64,000 bases of DNA, from NCBI GenBank assembly GCA_013397075.1, contig VWZS01003495.1, forward strand, positions 125,144 to 189,143, given 5' to 3'. The translations under genes and the position numbers were made by a program. This stretch comes from Rhabdornis inornatus (Eukaryota > Chordata > Aves > Passeriformes > Rhabdornithidae). The notes under the pieces are model-generated. The model was given only the letters and a program-made list of their open reading frames with translations. It made no database searches and was not told the origin of the DNA. Shown in pieces: positions 51,701 to 64,000 of this stretch (positions are counted from its first letter, which is position 1; each line of letters starts with the position of its first letter).

Positions 51701-54700
51701 ATGCATGCTGAAAAGTCAATTACTGTCACTTGTCAGTGTGCCTCATTTACCCTGCCTCAAGTGCCTGGGGAAAATTGGCACCAGTGGAAAAGTTTAGCAG
51801 CCTCCAACTGTCAGCAAGGTTGCAAAGGCACAAAACAGGCATTCCTATCATGACATTGGCATGTCAGCTTTGTGGGGGTTTTGAAGGTGGGTCTGGAGGG
51901 GTGGTTCCCATTGCAAGCTAATTCTTGCTCAGAAAAGCCTCCCCTCTCTGAATTGCTCTCTGGGATAGACCATCCTTTTTCCCAGCTCTGCAAACCTGTC
52001 TTAAACAGCTTTCTGTGAAAGTCAGTTCAAAGAGCTGGAAGTGTTTCTTTGTGAAGAAGCCTTCTTAGGGCTTATAGCTCTCAAATAAGTCCATGTGTAA
52101 GTTTTCTAATTGGTTCCTCAGCTTGCGCTTGCACTGAAGTTTGAATGGAACCCCAGGAAGTTTTCCTGAGGGGAGGTAAACCCTGTGAGCCCGTGGTTGT
52201 ACTTGAGTTTTACTACAGCCTTTCTAGTTGAAGATGTGGCTTTCAGAATAACTCCTGGCAAAGATTACAATCTCTCTAAAGTGCCTTGTATTTTAATCTT
52301 TGTAATCTATAATATTTTCAGCCTCTGCATATTGATTGATTTCTTTTTTTCTTTGGGGATGTTAAGAATAATAACCAGAATGAAAAATCTTAGTACAGGG
52401 CATCTCTGTTGAATTGATATGTTTTTTTATTCCTAGTTAACCAGCAGCAAGTCTCAGGATGTCAGTGGGTGGTCCTGCATATAATCAGTTATTACAGCTC
52501 TGTGGACCAGCCATTGAAGTCCTGCAGTTTAAAGTATACTACTTGATGGAGCAGCTGAGCTTTTGCCCTTTCATTTTGAATGATATTCTATAATAATATT
52601 TAATGTGATGTTAACTTTCAATGGGAGCATGACTAAACACTAGAAATGAAATTTTTTGATGTCTGTTGTTCATGTTGGTTGATGTGCAGTTTGTGATCGT
52701 TTTTAAGTAACACTGAATCTAGCACAGATAACATGCTTGAAACATAGTGAGCTGTCAAAAGATTATAGCTACAGAAAGGTCAAATAATCACTTAAACATG
52801 GTTAAAAAATAATTCTTAAAAGTGCTGTTGGGCTGCTGCTTCATTGCATTTAGGTAAAATATTTAAAGAAAGCCCCTAACTCCAATAGTTCTATTTTCTT
52901 GAGATAAATGTAACAGACATAGATAACACAGAGAAAGAAGAAAATCTCCTATGTTTTAGCATTTTTTTAGAGAAATAAAACTTAAACACCCTGACTTGAG
53001 AGGGAAGCACTCTCTGAACATATTTTGCAAGCATGTTTGTCTGTCACTACAAATTAATTACTAACTGACTGTTATGTGATGTATTGAAATTAGCTCTTTC
53101 TTATCATAGCTTGAGACATCTTTGCTTCCTACTTTTTAAGGAGGTCAGGGCTTCAGCCTCTTCTGGAATCCCAAATGAGATTTGTCTGTCAGGCGTAGCA
53201 AAATCTAATCTCATCCAGAGAAAAAGAAAAAAACAGACCAGAAAATGATCTGATTTTCTGATTTCATGGCCAAGGTTACCCCAGAAAGTGGCATTTAAAG
53301 TCTGTAACTAAGGTGGCATGCCAAACTGAGCACTAATAACAGAGCAACCATGTGGAAAGATATCACTTTAACAATTTTACAGTTGCTAAGTGTGAAAATT
53401 GTAGTGTGGGCAAGCTCCTGGAATCTGTGGCAATTGGTTCAAAGAGCTGGAATTGATGCTCAGTGAGAAAACACTCTCAGCTCCTGTAACTCTTAAACAC
53501 TGATGAGGCTGGCTCCTGCTTTTGCTGTTCAAACATAGGGCTGAACAGCTTCATTAAGGAGATTTTTTTTTCTCCAAGAATAAAAAAATAGCAACAACAC
53601 CTCATAGTGTTGGTTGGTGACTTGATAAGATGGTGTTATCAATGTGATCTTGTGCCTTACAAACCTAAAAGAAAAAAGATTAGGTGGCTGCACTTAAAAG
53701 ATGATGTATTTTTTCTTGTTTTAAGTGCTGTTCTGCTTTTGCTTCTCAACACACATGCTTCTCATGCATATGCACAGATGCATGTCCCCCTGAGCTATGC
53801 CTGTGCACAGCTTTATTCTCTGAAAATACCTCACTGGTGCAATACATGAGGCACTATCCATACATGTCCCTGGGATGGGAATTGTGAGGTGATACGTACC
53901 AGGAAGCATTGAAGGAGCAGATTGAAAGAGAGCGTATGTTCATGTTTCTGTCATTATCCCTGGGCTTATTTGCACTAGAGGTAGAAAGACACCTTGGAGG
54001 AGTAATCGGTTGAATGGGTTTGTACATCAAAGGCTGACTATTATTTAGCCAGATATTAAATGAGCCAAAGGCCTTTGCGTGTCTTCTATAAATCATCAGC
54101 CTGGCTTCCAGTCCCAGCACAATGAAGCACTCATACCATGGACTGGATGTAGCGAGGGCTCCAATCCCCCCTGTAAAACTGTGTTGTCAGACCTCCCTTC
54201 TCTGGCAGGAGAGGTGACACTTGCCATCTTACACACCAAATGCACAGGGACCGTCCCAGGCACCTGTGCAGTGACAGACCCACCCCTCTAGAGATGGCCA
54301 GGCAGTCAAGGTGCTGCAGCAGCAGGAGGCTTTGCTGGGACTGCAGGAGCTTTGCAGAGCTCATGACAACTTTCATGATCAAGCTCTAGGTAGCTGTTAG
54401 GTAAGGTTGTGGCTCTTAATCATCTGGCATTAGTGAGGCTTGGGAAATTACCCCAGTTTCTCTTGAGTTGGTGGTGGGAATGTGAAGCCTTATCTATTTG
54501 AAAGCATATTTATAACCTGCTGCTGAAGGGTTGGTTTGTCCTGGCCTGTGTGAAGCACACCTAGGGATCTCTTCAGGACCAGTGTATGTTTTGTGAAGAC
54601 TTTGTCATTATGTTTTCTCCCCTCTGTGTTTCTACCGTAAGCCTCAAGGTTCTGTGTGTCCTTTTCTCTTAGCTGGTTTTAACTCTTGCCTTTTAAAAGT

Positions 54701-55417
54701 AAAGGTTCCTGTGTGATAGCGCTGGAGAGGCAAAATGTGTTGGGGGTTGGCTGGGCTGCAGTAAGGTATTTTTGCACAAATTTTTTGTCTCTCCTCATGT
54801 TGTTGTCAGCATGTCATGTTTCCAGAAGCTGAAGTCTAAAGCTGCTTATATTTAACATTCTCCACAGCGAGACTGGAGCCTGGCATGCTCATGTGGAGTA
54901 ATGAGCTCTGGCCTTTCAAGGACAACCCATTTGTGCCTTGGGCTGCCTGATGCAAGTGATGAGCATTTGGGTGGGTGAAACCCTCTCTTGCTGTGTGGGA
55001 ATGAACAAATGCTCCAGCACAGGCTTCTGCCTTGGCTGCAGAGCCTGGCAGCAAGGCCCAGAGATGGCTGGCTTGGCCTAAAGGTTAGAAGTTAGTATTT
55101 CTCTTCTGGTTTGAGCAAGAAAGCTTAGAAAGCAGAGGACTGAAGAGCAGAGAGGACTTCCACTGTTCTCGTGCTAGTCCTTGTCTGCCAGAAGCACTAA
55201 ATAATATAATCCTGTCCATAAACTCATTTTAGCATTTTTATTGCACCACCTGCTCCAAATAAACTGGAGGTATGGTTTAAACTCATTTGGAAACAAAAAG
55301 CTGAAGTTAGACTTTCTCCATATGGAGACTCCTTGTGAAATGAAGGAAAAATCAAGGGAAATGCTGATTCAGTTCTCTCTGTAGATCCCTGTATCACCAG
55401 CCTGTCCATTTTGGAAG

Positions 55418-55455
55418 AATTATGAACCATAATTATGAACCATGAATTCATAATT
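55418..55455 (+). repeat. 13-bp direct repeat followed by an inverted copy
   Basis: AATTATGAACCAT is present twice in tandem (55418-55430 and 55431-55443). The following GAATTCATAATT (55444-55455) contains the inverse complement of AATTATGAA, so the second copy can form a 9-bp stem with it. This looks like a small template-switch or slippage product. Confidence 0.75.
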
Positions 55456-57017
55456 ATGAGCTGCTGCCGGCATGCAAAAAAGAGATGATTTTTTTAGAGA
55501 AATTGTGCATGTGCAGAACTTAGGTCTCTGCTCTTGGGGGCCTGCTTGTAATGGGAAAAATAAATCAGTCCCACAGTGTGTCTTTGCAGCCCATCCCTAT
55601 CAGCTCCTGCAGGCATGCTGAGGCTTTCTAAAGAGACTGGGACAGACAGAGAAAAGCTCTCTCCTTTTAGGGATCAGCCTGAGCAGCTTCTGATATTAGG
55701 AGTGTCAGCATCCTGCTGCCAGCAAACATCATGTGGGAAGGCAGTGGACCATGGGTGGGATTTTTGGGGTTCAATATGGGATGGGGGCTGGTTTTTGGGT
55801 TCTTTTGTTCCTTCTCTTTTTTCTTTTTTTTTTTTAATCCGACACAATGTTGGTGATAGTATTTGCAATGAGGCTCTATTGTAGTTATAATACATGACCA
55901 CATTGGATGTAAATTTGTCAGATCCTCCATATTTATCTTCTTAAACATATAAATTTTTTAGAGTTGGCTCAGCCTAAAGATGCTAAACAGGCTCTTGTTG
56001 TTTCAGTGCATTTCGCACATAAGTTGTCTGACTGCATACTTAAAACCATATCTACCAGCATGTACTGCAAGTTTTTTTCTGATGCCTAGATTGCACTATA
56101 TGTATTTACCCATGTAACTCTGGTTTATAAAACTTTTTATAAACTTTAACCCTTTATTCACATGTTTTACTGCATCACCCATGTTTCTTGCAGCCAGAGA
56201 TATTTGGACTCCAACCTGTCTACTTCCTAAACTAATACATGTGACCTCATACATTTAAAGTGACGCATGGGAGATATTTCTGGGATTATCAGTAATAGAG
56301 AGCAATAATTGCTTACATTTCTACCTGACCTGTTTGGGTCGGGGGGAGGAGAGTTGGGGTTAGGTATCACCATACTCAATGCTTCAATCTGTCACGTGCC
56401 TGAGTTTGAGATGTCACTGATGGCTGACTGCTGGTATCTCTGTGGGTGGCAAGGCAGCTGTTAAAGGGAGTGGTTTTATATCTCCACCTAAACGATAAGG
56501 AAGGGTGAAATGTGAAGTAAATGATTGGAGCAGAAGAAGTCTCCAGCATCAGAAGAAGTCAAGAGTCCATTGGGTTCAGCCCTTACCTGGTTGCAGAAGG
56601 TGGGGAGGAAATTATGCTATTTCTGGAAGACATTATTTCACTGTCAGTAGGCTTTGAAAAAAGGAAGGCACCCAGGCTGCCCACTTCCTTCTCCAGTGAA
56701 GCAGCAGCACAGTCCCTCCTAAGGTCTGGACTTCGGTTTCCAGCCAGGCAAGGTAGTTCCTCCAGGTTCTCTCCTCTTCTGAACTGATGGCTAATTTACT
56801 AAATAACAAGCCTCTCTTTTTTTAAGAAACTTTCAAATGATGAAGTATTAGCTCCTAAACAGCCTAGGGAAGCAGCATCTGGTGTGTCTATTAAGCCATA
56901 TGCACTCAAATTCAATATAGCAACAGAAAAAGGCAGGGTGAACATTAATTAAGAAGTCCACCAATAATAAGAACTGACTCATGTAGAGATGATCTGTAGT
57001 TGAAATGCAGTTTGATT

Positions 57018-57130
57018 AAAAAAAAAAAAAAAGATAAAAAAACAAATTGGCAGAAGCTGAACTTTGAATATCCTTGAAAAAACCCCACCAAAACAGCCTA
57101 CAAAAAAAACCCCTACAAAAATATCCCAAC
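57018..57130 (+). repeat. A-rich low-complexity tract
   Basis: A run of about 15 A is followed by further A-rich and AAAACCCC-like sequence. No retroposon body is recognisable upstream. Confidence 0.7.
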
Positions 57131-59539
57131 ACATTTGGGCTGTGGATGGATGTGTGTTTAGGTACGTGTGAGTCTGTGAAGCTATCTAGTATATATTTAA
57201 GATGTGACCTCTGAATAATGTTTCGTAACTAGGCAAGGACATGAAGATCTAAATACAGATACCTGGTTGATAAACAGGTATTGTGCAGCAGTGCTCTGCA
57301 GGTGTGCTGTGGATTTAGTACTGTGGATAGAAGAGAGGGATTTCAGACCAGAGGTGAAAACCTAGTGGATTCCTGTACTGGCGTACATTCTGTCCTCTTG
57401 GCCATTTCTGCAGGCCCAACTGGCAAGAAACCTCTTTGGACTAAGGGAGAAAAATCTACCAGTCTCAGTTTAGATCACCTTGGCTAACAACAGGAGTGAA
57501 CTTCATTAGCAGGCTTGCACAAAAATAAAGAATCATTAATTTGCCCTGTTATCTACTGCAGTTTGATGGCCAGTTGTAGCAGAGTCAATTGGAGGATGTT
57601 GTGTTTTTTGTGAAGGAAAAAGGTTAATTTATACCTTGTAAGCTGTTCTTATGATCTGGCTTTGTTTCAGCCCTTGTCCCATTCTTCCATCTGTTCCCCA
57701 GAGGCATTTTGACCAAAAGTCCCAAATGTTGCTATAAATTGGCCTAAAGAGGTTGCTGGTGCTGTATGGGAAGAATGTAACTAAATGTTTTGAGGGTATA
57801 TGAAGTACATGCATCATCAGCAAGGCTTAATGCTGTGGACATAGTTATTACAGCAACAACTAACTGTTTTCCATGAATGTTTCTGAATGGAATTAGAACA
57901 TTTTAAAATTCTTCTCATAACTGACTAAGATAACCTTTTGCAGAATGAAAATACCTGAGCTTTGGACAAGAAGTGGAAGTTATTTAAACATGTTAATTAT
58001 CTACTAATTCTTAGAGGAAAGATCATTTAGAAAAAGATGGTTTCCAGTGAAAAATTTTTAGCAACTATAATTATAGGTGCATCAGACTGTTTTGCTGTAC
58101 AGGAATCCAGATGATGAGTAACTGGAGTGTGTCCAAGTTCCCTCAGTGCCCATTGTTCCTCTTGGCAAAATAAACTCATGGGTTCTAGTAACTCTTTAAT
58201 ATAAGTAGAGAAGTTTTACAGATACATTGGAGACCATTTATGCCTGCCTTTTCCACACATGGAAAGCCCTTCTGTGCTAAGCAGGTCCTTTTTTCCTATG
58301 TGTTGTATCATGAAAAATAGTCAGTCTGAGTTTCTTGTTGTACCAAAGCCAAGTACAGAAAGCAGGAAACAAACCTTCTACTCTTCCAGCGCAGTGAGAT
58401 ACAGAAAGATGTAACTAACATCTTGAATGGGAAAGGAGTGGTATCTCTTGCATATTTTTTAACATGTGCATATATACGTGTATGTACACTTGTGCATTTG
58501 TGTGGGTAATCTGATTTTCAAAGGGAGGAATCCTAAAGGTAAAATGAACACTGGAAAAAAAATTAGAACAGAATTTTTTGAGTTTTTTTCTCGTCCATTG
58601 GACTAGCTGAGTGTCTTAACATAAATCCGCGTTATAAGGCCTCAAGTTTGAAAGTAATGCTTTTGCTTTGTGGAGTCAGCATAGTGCACCAGACCACTCC
58701 ATTCTAAACTCAAAGAAAAACAAAGCAGAGAGAAAATAAAAATATTTTTAAATAGTCCCAGCATGAAAATGCTTCAGCACCTCTCCTTTGGATACCCAAG
58801 ATACCAGGATGCACATTTCTGGTGCCAAAGCGGACAGTTTTTCCAGCCCATGGCAGAGAGCCATTGCTGCTCTCATGTTCAGAGGGACTATTGCTCACAT
58901 CTTCCCACATGTGAACAGGATCAAAAAAGCCTCCAGTTTGTGATAGCAAGTGAAATAATCAGTAAGTCTGAGTCCTGATGCTTGGAGATCTGCAGGATGC
59001 ATGCAAACTGCAGCTTGCCTTGAGGTGTAGACATGTCTGCTTGCTCCTGAAAGGTAAATGTATTAATTTCAAAGGCAGAGATGTCCTGTAAAGCAGTGTA
59101 CGCTAAAGGCCAGGAGGTGTCTGACCTACTCAGCAGGACCCTGTTCAATGCAAGTGTGATACAGAGGTGGACCATATATTGGCATTGAGACTGGCAGCTG
59201 AACTACATAGGCTTAAGGGACTAAGCCAGCCTTTCTTACTGCATTGCACTCGTGGGAGCTAGCCAAAAACTGATGTCTTGAATTTGTTTGCTTTGGTTTG
59301 TTGTCTCTGTCTTGTCTCTCCCTGATGTGCAACTGTTAAAAAGCACAGCCCTTCCAGGCCCTACCATGGAGAAGTCAGGAGGAATCTGCAGGTGGTTTTT
59401 CAGACTGACATGGCCGCAGCAGAACCATGCAATGAACCCAGAATGACTCGTGCTGAGCTGTGTCTGGCAGCAGCTGCTGCCTCACCACACTTGGTAGCAT
59501 TGCCCGATGATGTGAGCCACCGAGTTACAGACTGCTGAG

Positions 59540-60396
59540 TGTCACTGTTGTCATTGTTAATCTTATTTCAGATTTTGTGATTTCCATTGCCACAAGCGTC
59601 CCTTGCCGTTTCACTCACAGAAATTAATAGAATAGGTAGTTTTGGAAGGGTTTTGTCTTTGTGTTGGGGGTTGAATTGTTCCCTTTTTCTTTCTGTGGAA
59701 TTTTCTCCATTTGTTATGCTAAGTATTTGTGGCTACACCTTAGTAGCAATAGTTTTTCCCTCGCAGGGGGTGGGGGATAAGGGGAGACCGGAAAAGGAAA
59801 GGTGGGACAGGGGTCTGGGCTCTCGCTCTCGGTCTCTCCCTGGCTCGTGGGGTGGACTGAAGATGGCCAGGGCTCCTACCTAGCATCTTCCCTGCCATCC
59901 CAACGCCGGGAGCCACGTTCCCTGCTGTCGGACATCGCACTGCTGCCTTCCCGCTTCATCCTACTACCTCAAGGGCACTCTGCCGAGCACCACGACTGAC
60001 ACCGTGAGGAGGGAGTCTCCCCTCCATCCCCCTCTCACACCTGGGCTGTCGCCGCCGCCGCCATCACCCAGCCCTTTTCAGCTGCACGGGACCCGCCCTG
60101 CCCACACAGCACCGGGAACTGAGCGCAGAGAGAGAGGGCCTGTGGCCAGAGGGACTCGAACTGAGCTATACTGTTCTGTTTTGTTGTCAGTCTTTATAGC
60201 TGTTGTTGTTTCTGCTGTTTGCCTTGTTAGATATATTAGTAAAGAACTGTTATTCCTATCCCCGTATCTTCTGCCTGAAGACCTCTGATTTGCAACTCTA
60301 ATAATTAGAAGGGAGGGGGGTTGCATTCTCCATCTCAAAAAAAAAAAAGGGGTTCTTGCCTTTCTTTAACAAATACCTATCTTTCAAACCAAGACA
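59540..60396 (+). mobile_element. LTR of an endogenous retrovirus, probably solo, sense orientation, CpG-rich
   Basis: The right end (about 60225-60396) carries the phrases AGTAAAGAACTGTTATTCC and CTTTCAAACCAAGACA, which I remember as part of an abundant songbird LTR. The end AAGACA gives the expected terminal CA. The central part (59820-60155) is GC-rich with about 20 CpG sites, a GCC triplet run (60048-60064) and YY1-like AAGATGGC (59862-59869). AGTAAA near 60238 could act as a variant poly(A) signal. The left end is uncertain; a TGTCACTG at 59540 is a candidate terminus but no target-site duplication is evident. An A run of 12 (near 60337) interrupts the usual sequence. No internal viral genes are present. 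Family assignment is from memory. Confidence 0.68.
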
Positions 60397-63300
60397 CTTT
60401 GCTTCCAGTAATAGGCTCAAATACACCAAAATAGTCCTGCATTGTAGAGAAATACACTCCTAGCACTGTGCTGGAGTTGCCAAGGAAAAATCTCTGCATG
60501 ATTTTTCCCTGCCCAGAAGGCTTACTTATTAGTCAGGTAAGTGGATTTGCCTTGAAACATCCAGCAAATTCAACTGTTGATGGTTTTAAGATCCACAAAG
60601 CAAATCCATGCATCTGCAGGAGGACTCTCCTGCTCCATTTACCTGGAAGCAAGGTTGAAAGATTAAAAAGGGTCAGAAATGTATTTGACATCTGTGGTAC
60701 AAACACACTCAAATCTTCATCTTGAGGGAGGGAGGGCCTCTAGGTAATGGGCTTTGGGAAGTTTCTGTCCTTTTTAAGACCTTGTTAGGTGATCTGAGTG
60801 CCTTGCCACATAGTAGCAAGCCAATAATGAGACTTTTGATGGCTGTCACTCGGCAGGGAAGTGAATGAAGTTAGATGATGGTGATAAATTGCTTGCCATG
60901 TTGGCTGCAGAAGGGGTTAGGACAGGGCAATTGTCTGCCTGAAGCAATGCAGAGCAGGTGGACTCACACTTTCGCTCAGTAATGGGAAGTGCATTATATT
61001 AGACCTAATCTGTGCATGCATGTGAGAGCGAGTGCTGCAGGGTATTGCGGGGTTATTATTGTAACAGAATCCTTAAAAAGCAGGGGAAAAACGCTAGGTA
61101 GTAAGCAGAAATATCTTGTATGAGAAAGCCAGTAGAGTTCTAGAGAACAGTACTACCAGCAAGTTCCTGGCCTACATTCTTTTTGTTCTCCGCTTAATTT
61201 TTTTCCTTAGTTTTCTCTGTGGAAAGTTCTTTTGGCTCTCTCCAGCAAAAGCTTCAAACCTTTTCATAATGATTTTCATTCTCTCTCACTATGGATTCTT
61301 TTGCTCTCTGCAGTGGCTCCTTGCCCGTGAGTACCATAGCTGACTCTTGTCCTGGTCACATCGAAGGTGGGCATGCTGAGCATTGTTGCTCAGGATGGGG
61401 TGATGCTCCAGGGGGAAACATCAAGGAAAGGGTATTCCCCTAAGGATGTAAAGTGCACATTGTGGAGAAAAGCGTACCAGGGATGGTTCAGAAAAGTGAT
61501 GCAACTACGTAAAGAAAATACATCCAGACCTTTTCAATGGTAATTATTCTTGGGGCTGGAGTTGGAGGATCAGCTAACTTTTCCTGACTGAACATCTCTT
61601 ATCAGTAGGATTTTGTTTACTTCCCTGCTTTTCATTGCTGGAAAAATTAAAGAACAGGTTATTTCCCATGTTGCTGTAATACCACAAGTGGGGTCTTTGA
61701 GCTACATCCATACCACACTCAGGATGAGCTGAGCAAATGTACTCCTTTCTTTGGGTGTTGGCTGTAGCGCAAAGAATGTAAATATTCATTTTTCTTCAAT
61801 TCAGTTTTGAGCAGAATTAATCCTGAGTCAATCAAAATTATAGTGCAAGCCTTAAACCAGCAAATCATCTTCCAGGCTTTCATGCTAACTCTTTAGAAGT
61901 AGCTGCTCAGCTGTCTGTATTGCTGTATAGCTATGCAAGTCTGACTAATTTTGTTTTCCTCATTAAGCTCCTGTTGGTTGTTTTGAATTTTTAGAGTTAG
62001 ATTTCCAAGAGAAGCAAATTAAATCTATATCCAGGCACGTAAGTGAAAGATGTGGAGTAAAACCTCTATCCCATTGAAGCTACTTGTGAGGCTTTAATCA
62101 TTCCTGGTTTTCTGAGAGCATTTATTAAGACCCCAGGAGAGACTAGGCACTTACAGTACAAGACAAAACCCCACATGCATTTCTTGCTTAAGTGTAGGAC
62201 TTTTCAAAACAGTTAGTGGTACTGGGAGTGATTTGGACGTTGCTCACCAAATTGTTAAAGATTGGGCTTTTATGAGTGTACAACACAGGACTTTCGAAAA
62301 CCCAGTTCTGGCTTTGAAAGTTTTTACCTAGCATCTTGCTGGAGCAGATTATTGTTTGCAAAGGATGCTAGTTTTTTACTAAATTGGAACCTTTTTTGTT
62401 TTTAGAGGCCAAATGTTGCCATTTTCTGGCTAGGAGGGAGTGAGCTCTGGTAGCAGCCCGATAACATCCCCTCACTGAATCAAAAGTGATACAGAGTAAT
62501 TTTCTGGACTTGGTTATGGAAAATGAAAGGCCTGCTTAAGCAGTATCCTTAAATTTCAATTTGTAGCATGGGATAAAAAAAAGTGTCTCTTCATAAGGTG
62601 TATACTTGATGAGTCAATTCTCTGTGCTGGTGGTTGATAGAGGCTTTATACAGAGTGTATGCTTGGGAATTTAGTATGGGCACAAACACAGCTGCAAAAA
62701 TTCTGCCCAGCAGCAGAAATTCCTCTGTGTATCTTTCATGAAATCGTTGAAGGAACATATATGTGCTCTTATACCTCAACAGCAAATGCTTGAATAGAAA
62801 GGAGGTAACAAACAGTTCTTCCCCCCAGGTTGCTTTAAAGAAATATTAATTCCTCCTAGAGCTAGAGGAAAATAATGGAGAGGGTGAAAAGGGAAGGGAG
62901 AGGCTAGGAGGCAGTCTGAGATCCAAATGTGGTGTTGAGCTGAAGGCACTCTTAAGACAGAAATCCATGGAACCCCAGGTAAACAGACAGTGTTCTAATA
63001 ACAGATGATGTCACCGCGCAACAAAAAGAAAAGGATTTTATATGCATATATCTGGCTAGGACCATCACTTGCTTGCAGCTCCTCAAATTCTCAATTCATC
63101 TGAGTGCCAGTGGGTTGGATCCTGGTTTTGGGGCTCACCCAGAGGCTGTGGGGTGCTGGGACTCAGGCACAGAAGCCTGGTCTGCAGTTAGCACTGTGTA
63201 TGTCTTGAGATGTACCTTGTGATAATCAGTAGACTCAGTAACACAATCAAACAGTCAGGATTTTAAAAATACCTTTATTTCTGAATTAGAAATTGCAGTG

Positions 63301-64000
63301 AATTTTTCTTTAAAGCAAGTGTTCTTATGGTGTGAGAAGATGTAGCTGGAGTAGCAACACAAAATCTTCCAGTGCTCGTAGACCAGCACGATTTCCCATG
63401 CATATGGATGAAAACAGAGGAACTATTTGTATTTTCCCCAAAAGACTCTACCAATGCCTGACATGTTTCCGCAGGTCTTCCAGCAGAATAACAAAGAAAA
63501 CAATAGTTTTCCTCTGTGGTCTCATCGACTCTCTTTAAGAGTTCTGGCTTGGTATTAACAAGTAAACAATGTTTGCTTCTGCTAGATTGCCTTATGCTAC
63601 AGAGATAAAATAAAATTACCAGGAAGGGAAGGTTTTATAAATGAGTTACTGGGGTTTTTTTCCCTTTCTGAAAACAACCCAAACCAAATGCTGCCAACCG
63701 AAAGGAACAAGGGGAGAAGTCACTGAAGGAGGAGGTGATTAGATATATATTTATTGCATTTGTAGGAGTACATTATTGCTGATTCAATGAAATAAGAAAA
63801 TTGTTTAGGCTTGCCTGAATGAGCATTACTTTATCTAATCAACCTTTTCTAAATTGGTCTTAATGTACTTCTATAAATACGTTATTTCCAAACCTCAGGT
63901 TGTGTGGGCAGTATCAATTCTGCTCTGGGACTGCAATATGCCCACCCTTTTGTTCCATGTTGGAAACATAATACTTTTCCCCACACACACCCCAGAAAGA
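60397..64000 (+). other. EPHA5: EPHA5 intron 3, last part in the window; no gene recognised
   Basis: This is ordinary intron. Open frames are short (75 codons or fewer) and unrecognised. I did not find exon 4 of EPHA5 before the end of the window. I see no further mobile element. Confidence 0.72.

Larger units (their letters stand above)
41494..59539 (+). other. EPHA5: EPHA5 intron 3, second part; no gene recognised
   Basis: This 18-kb stretch lies between the CR1 and the sense-oriented LTR. I see no Eph exon, RNA gene or further large mobile element. Open frames up to 144 codons (48261-48695) show no family resemblance. Small items are listed separately: an A-tract duplication near 43000, two hairpins near 43621 and 43730, a motif-rich segment near 48640-48760, a short repeat at 55418 and an A-rich tract at 57018. 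Confidence 0.75.

Noticed and set aside
59587..60288. Several open frames in the GC-rich region
   Set aside because: They lie in LTR sequence, where high GC reduces stop codons; LTRs of this type do not encode proteins.
19116..64000. EPHA5 exon 4 (about 156 bp, cysteine-rich)
   Set aside because: No cysteine-rich segment with suitable splice sites was recognised; probably downstream of the window.
1..64000. CRISPR arrays, operons, tRNA or rRNA genes
   Set aside because: The sequence is vertebrate intron; no regularly spaced direct repeats and no tRNA or rRNA signatures were seen.

Overview
This window looks like intronic DNA from a bird, probably a songbird. Three kinds of evidence support that. 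The only recognisable protein-coding exon closely resembles a vertebrate ephrin receptor. There is a CR1 LINE with the typical avian 3' end (tandem ATTCTGTG octamers). There are also LTR sequences of types that, from memory, are common in bird and especially passerine genomes. No bacterial, phage or CRISPR features are present.

Layout: positions 1-18451 are the 3' part of one large intron. Positions 18452-19115 are a 664-bp plus-strand exon encoding the ephrin-binding domain and the start of the cysteine-rich region of an EphA receptor, best matched to EPHA5 (chick Cek7). Positions 19116-64000 are the 5' part of the next large intron. The exon starts in phase 0 and ends in phase 1, as expected for exon 3 of an Eph receptor gene. 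I did not recognise exon 2 (upstream) or exon 4 (downstream) in the window.

Mobile elements: a degenerate, internally deleted endogenous retrovirus lies at about 15191-16642 in antisense orientation to the gene, with two related LTR pieces and a decayed primer-binding region. A 5'-truncated, internally deleted CR1 LINE lies at about 40750-41493 in sense orientation. A CpG-rich LTR, probably solo, lies at about 59540-60396 in sense orientation. The rest is ordinary intron with short A/T-rich or pyrimidine tracts. A few segments have dense homeodomain, GATA and TCF/SOX-like motifs and could be conserved enhancers, but this cannot be shown without an alignment.

The most testable observations are a 72-nt, phase-1/1, stop-free candidate cassette exon at 28750-28821 in intron 3, an exact PBX-MEIS decamer in a motif-rich stretch of intron 2, and the sense-oriented CpG-rich LTR inside a neuronal receptor gene. 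I found no convincing new multi-gene system; the window is essentially one exon in two long introns.
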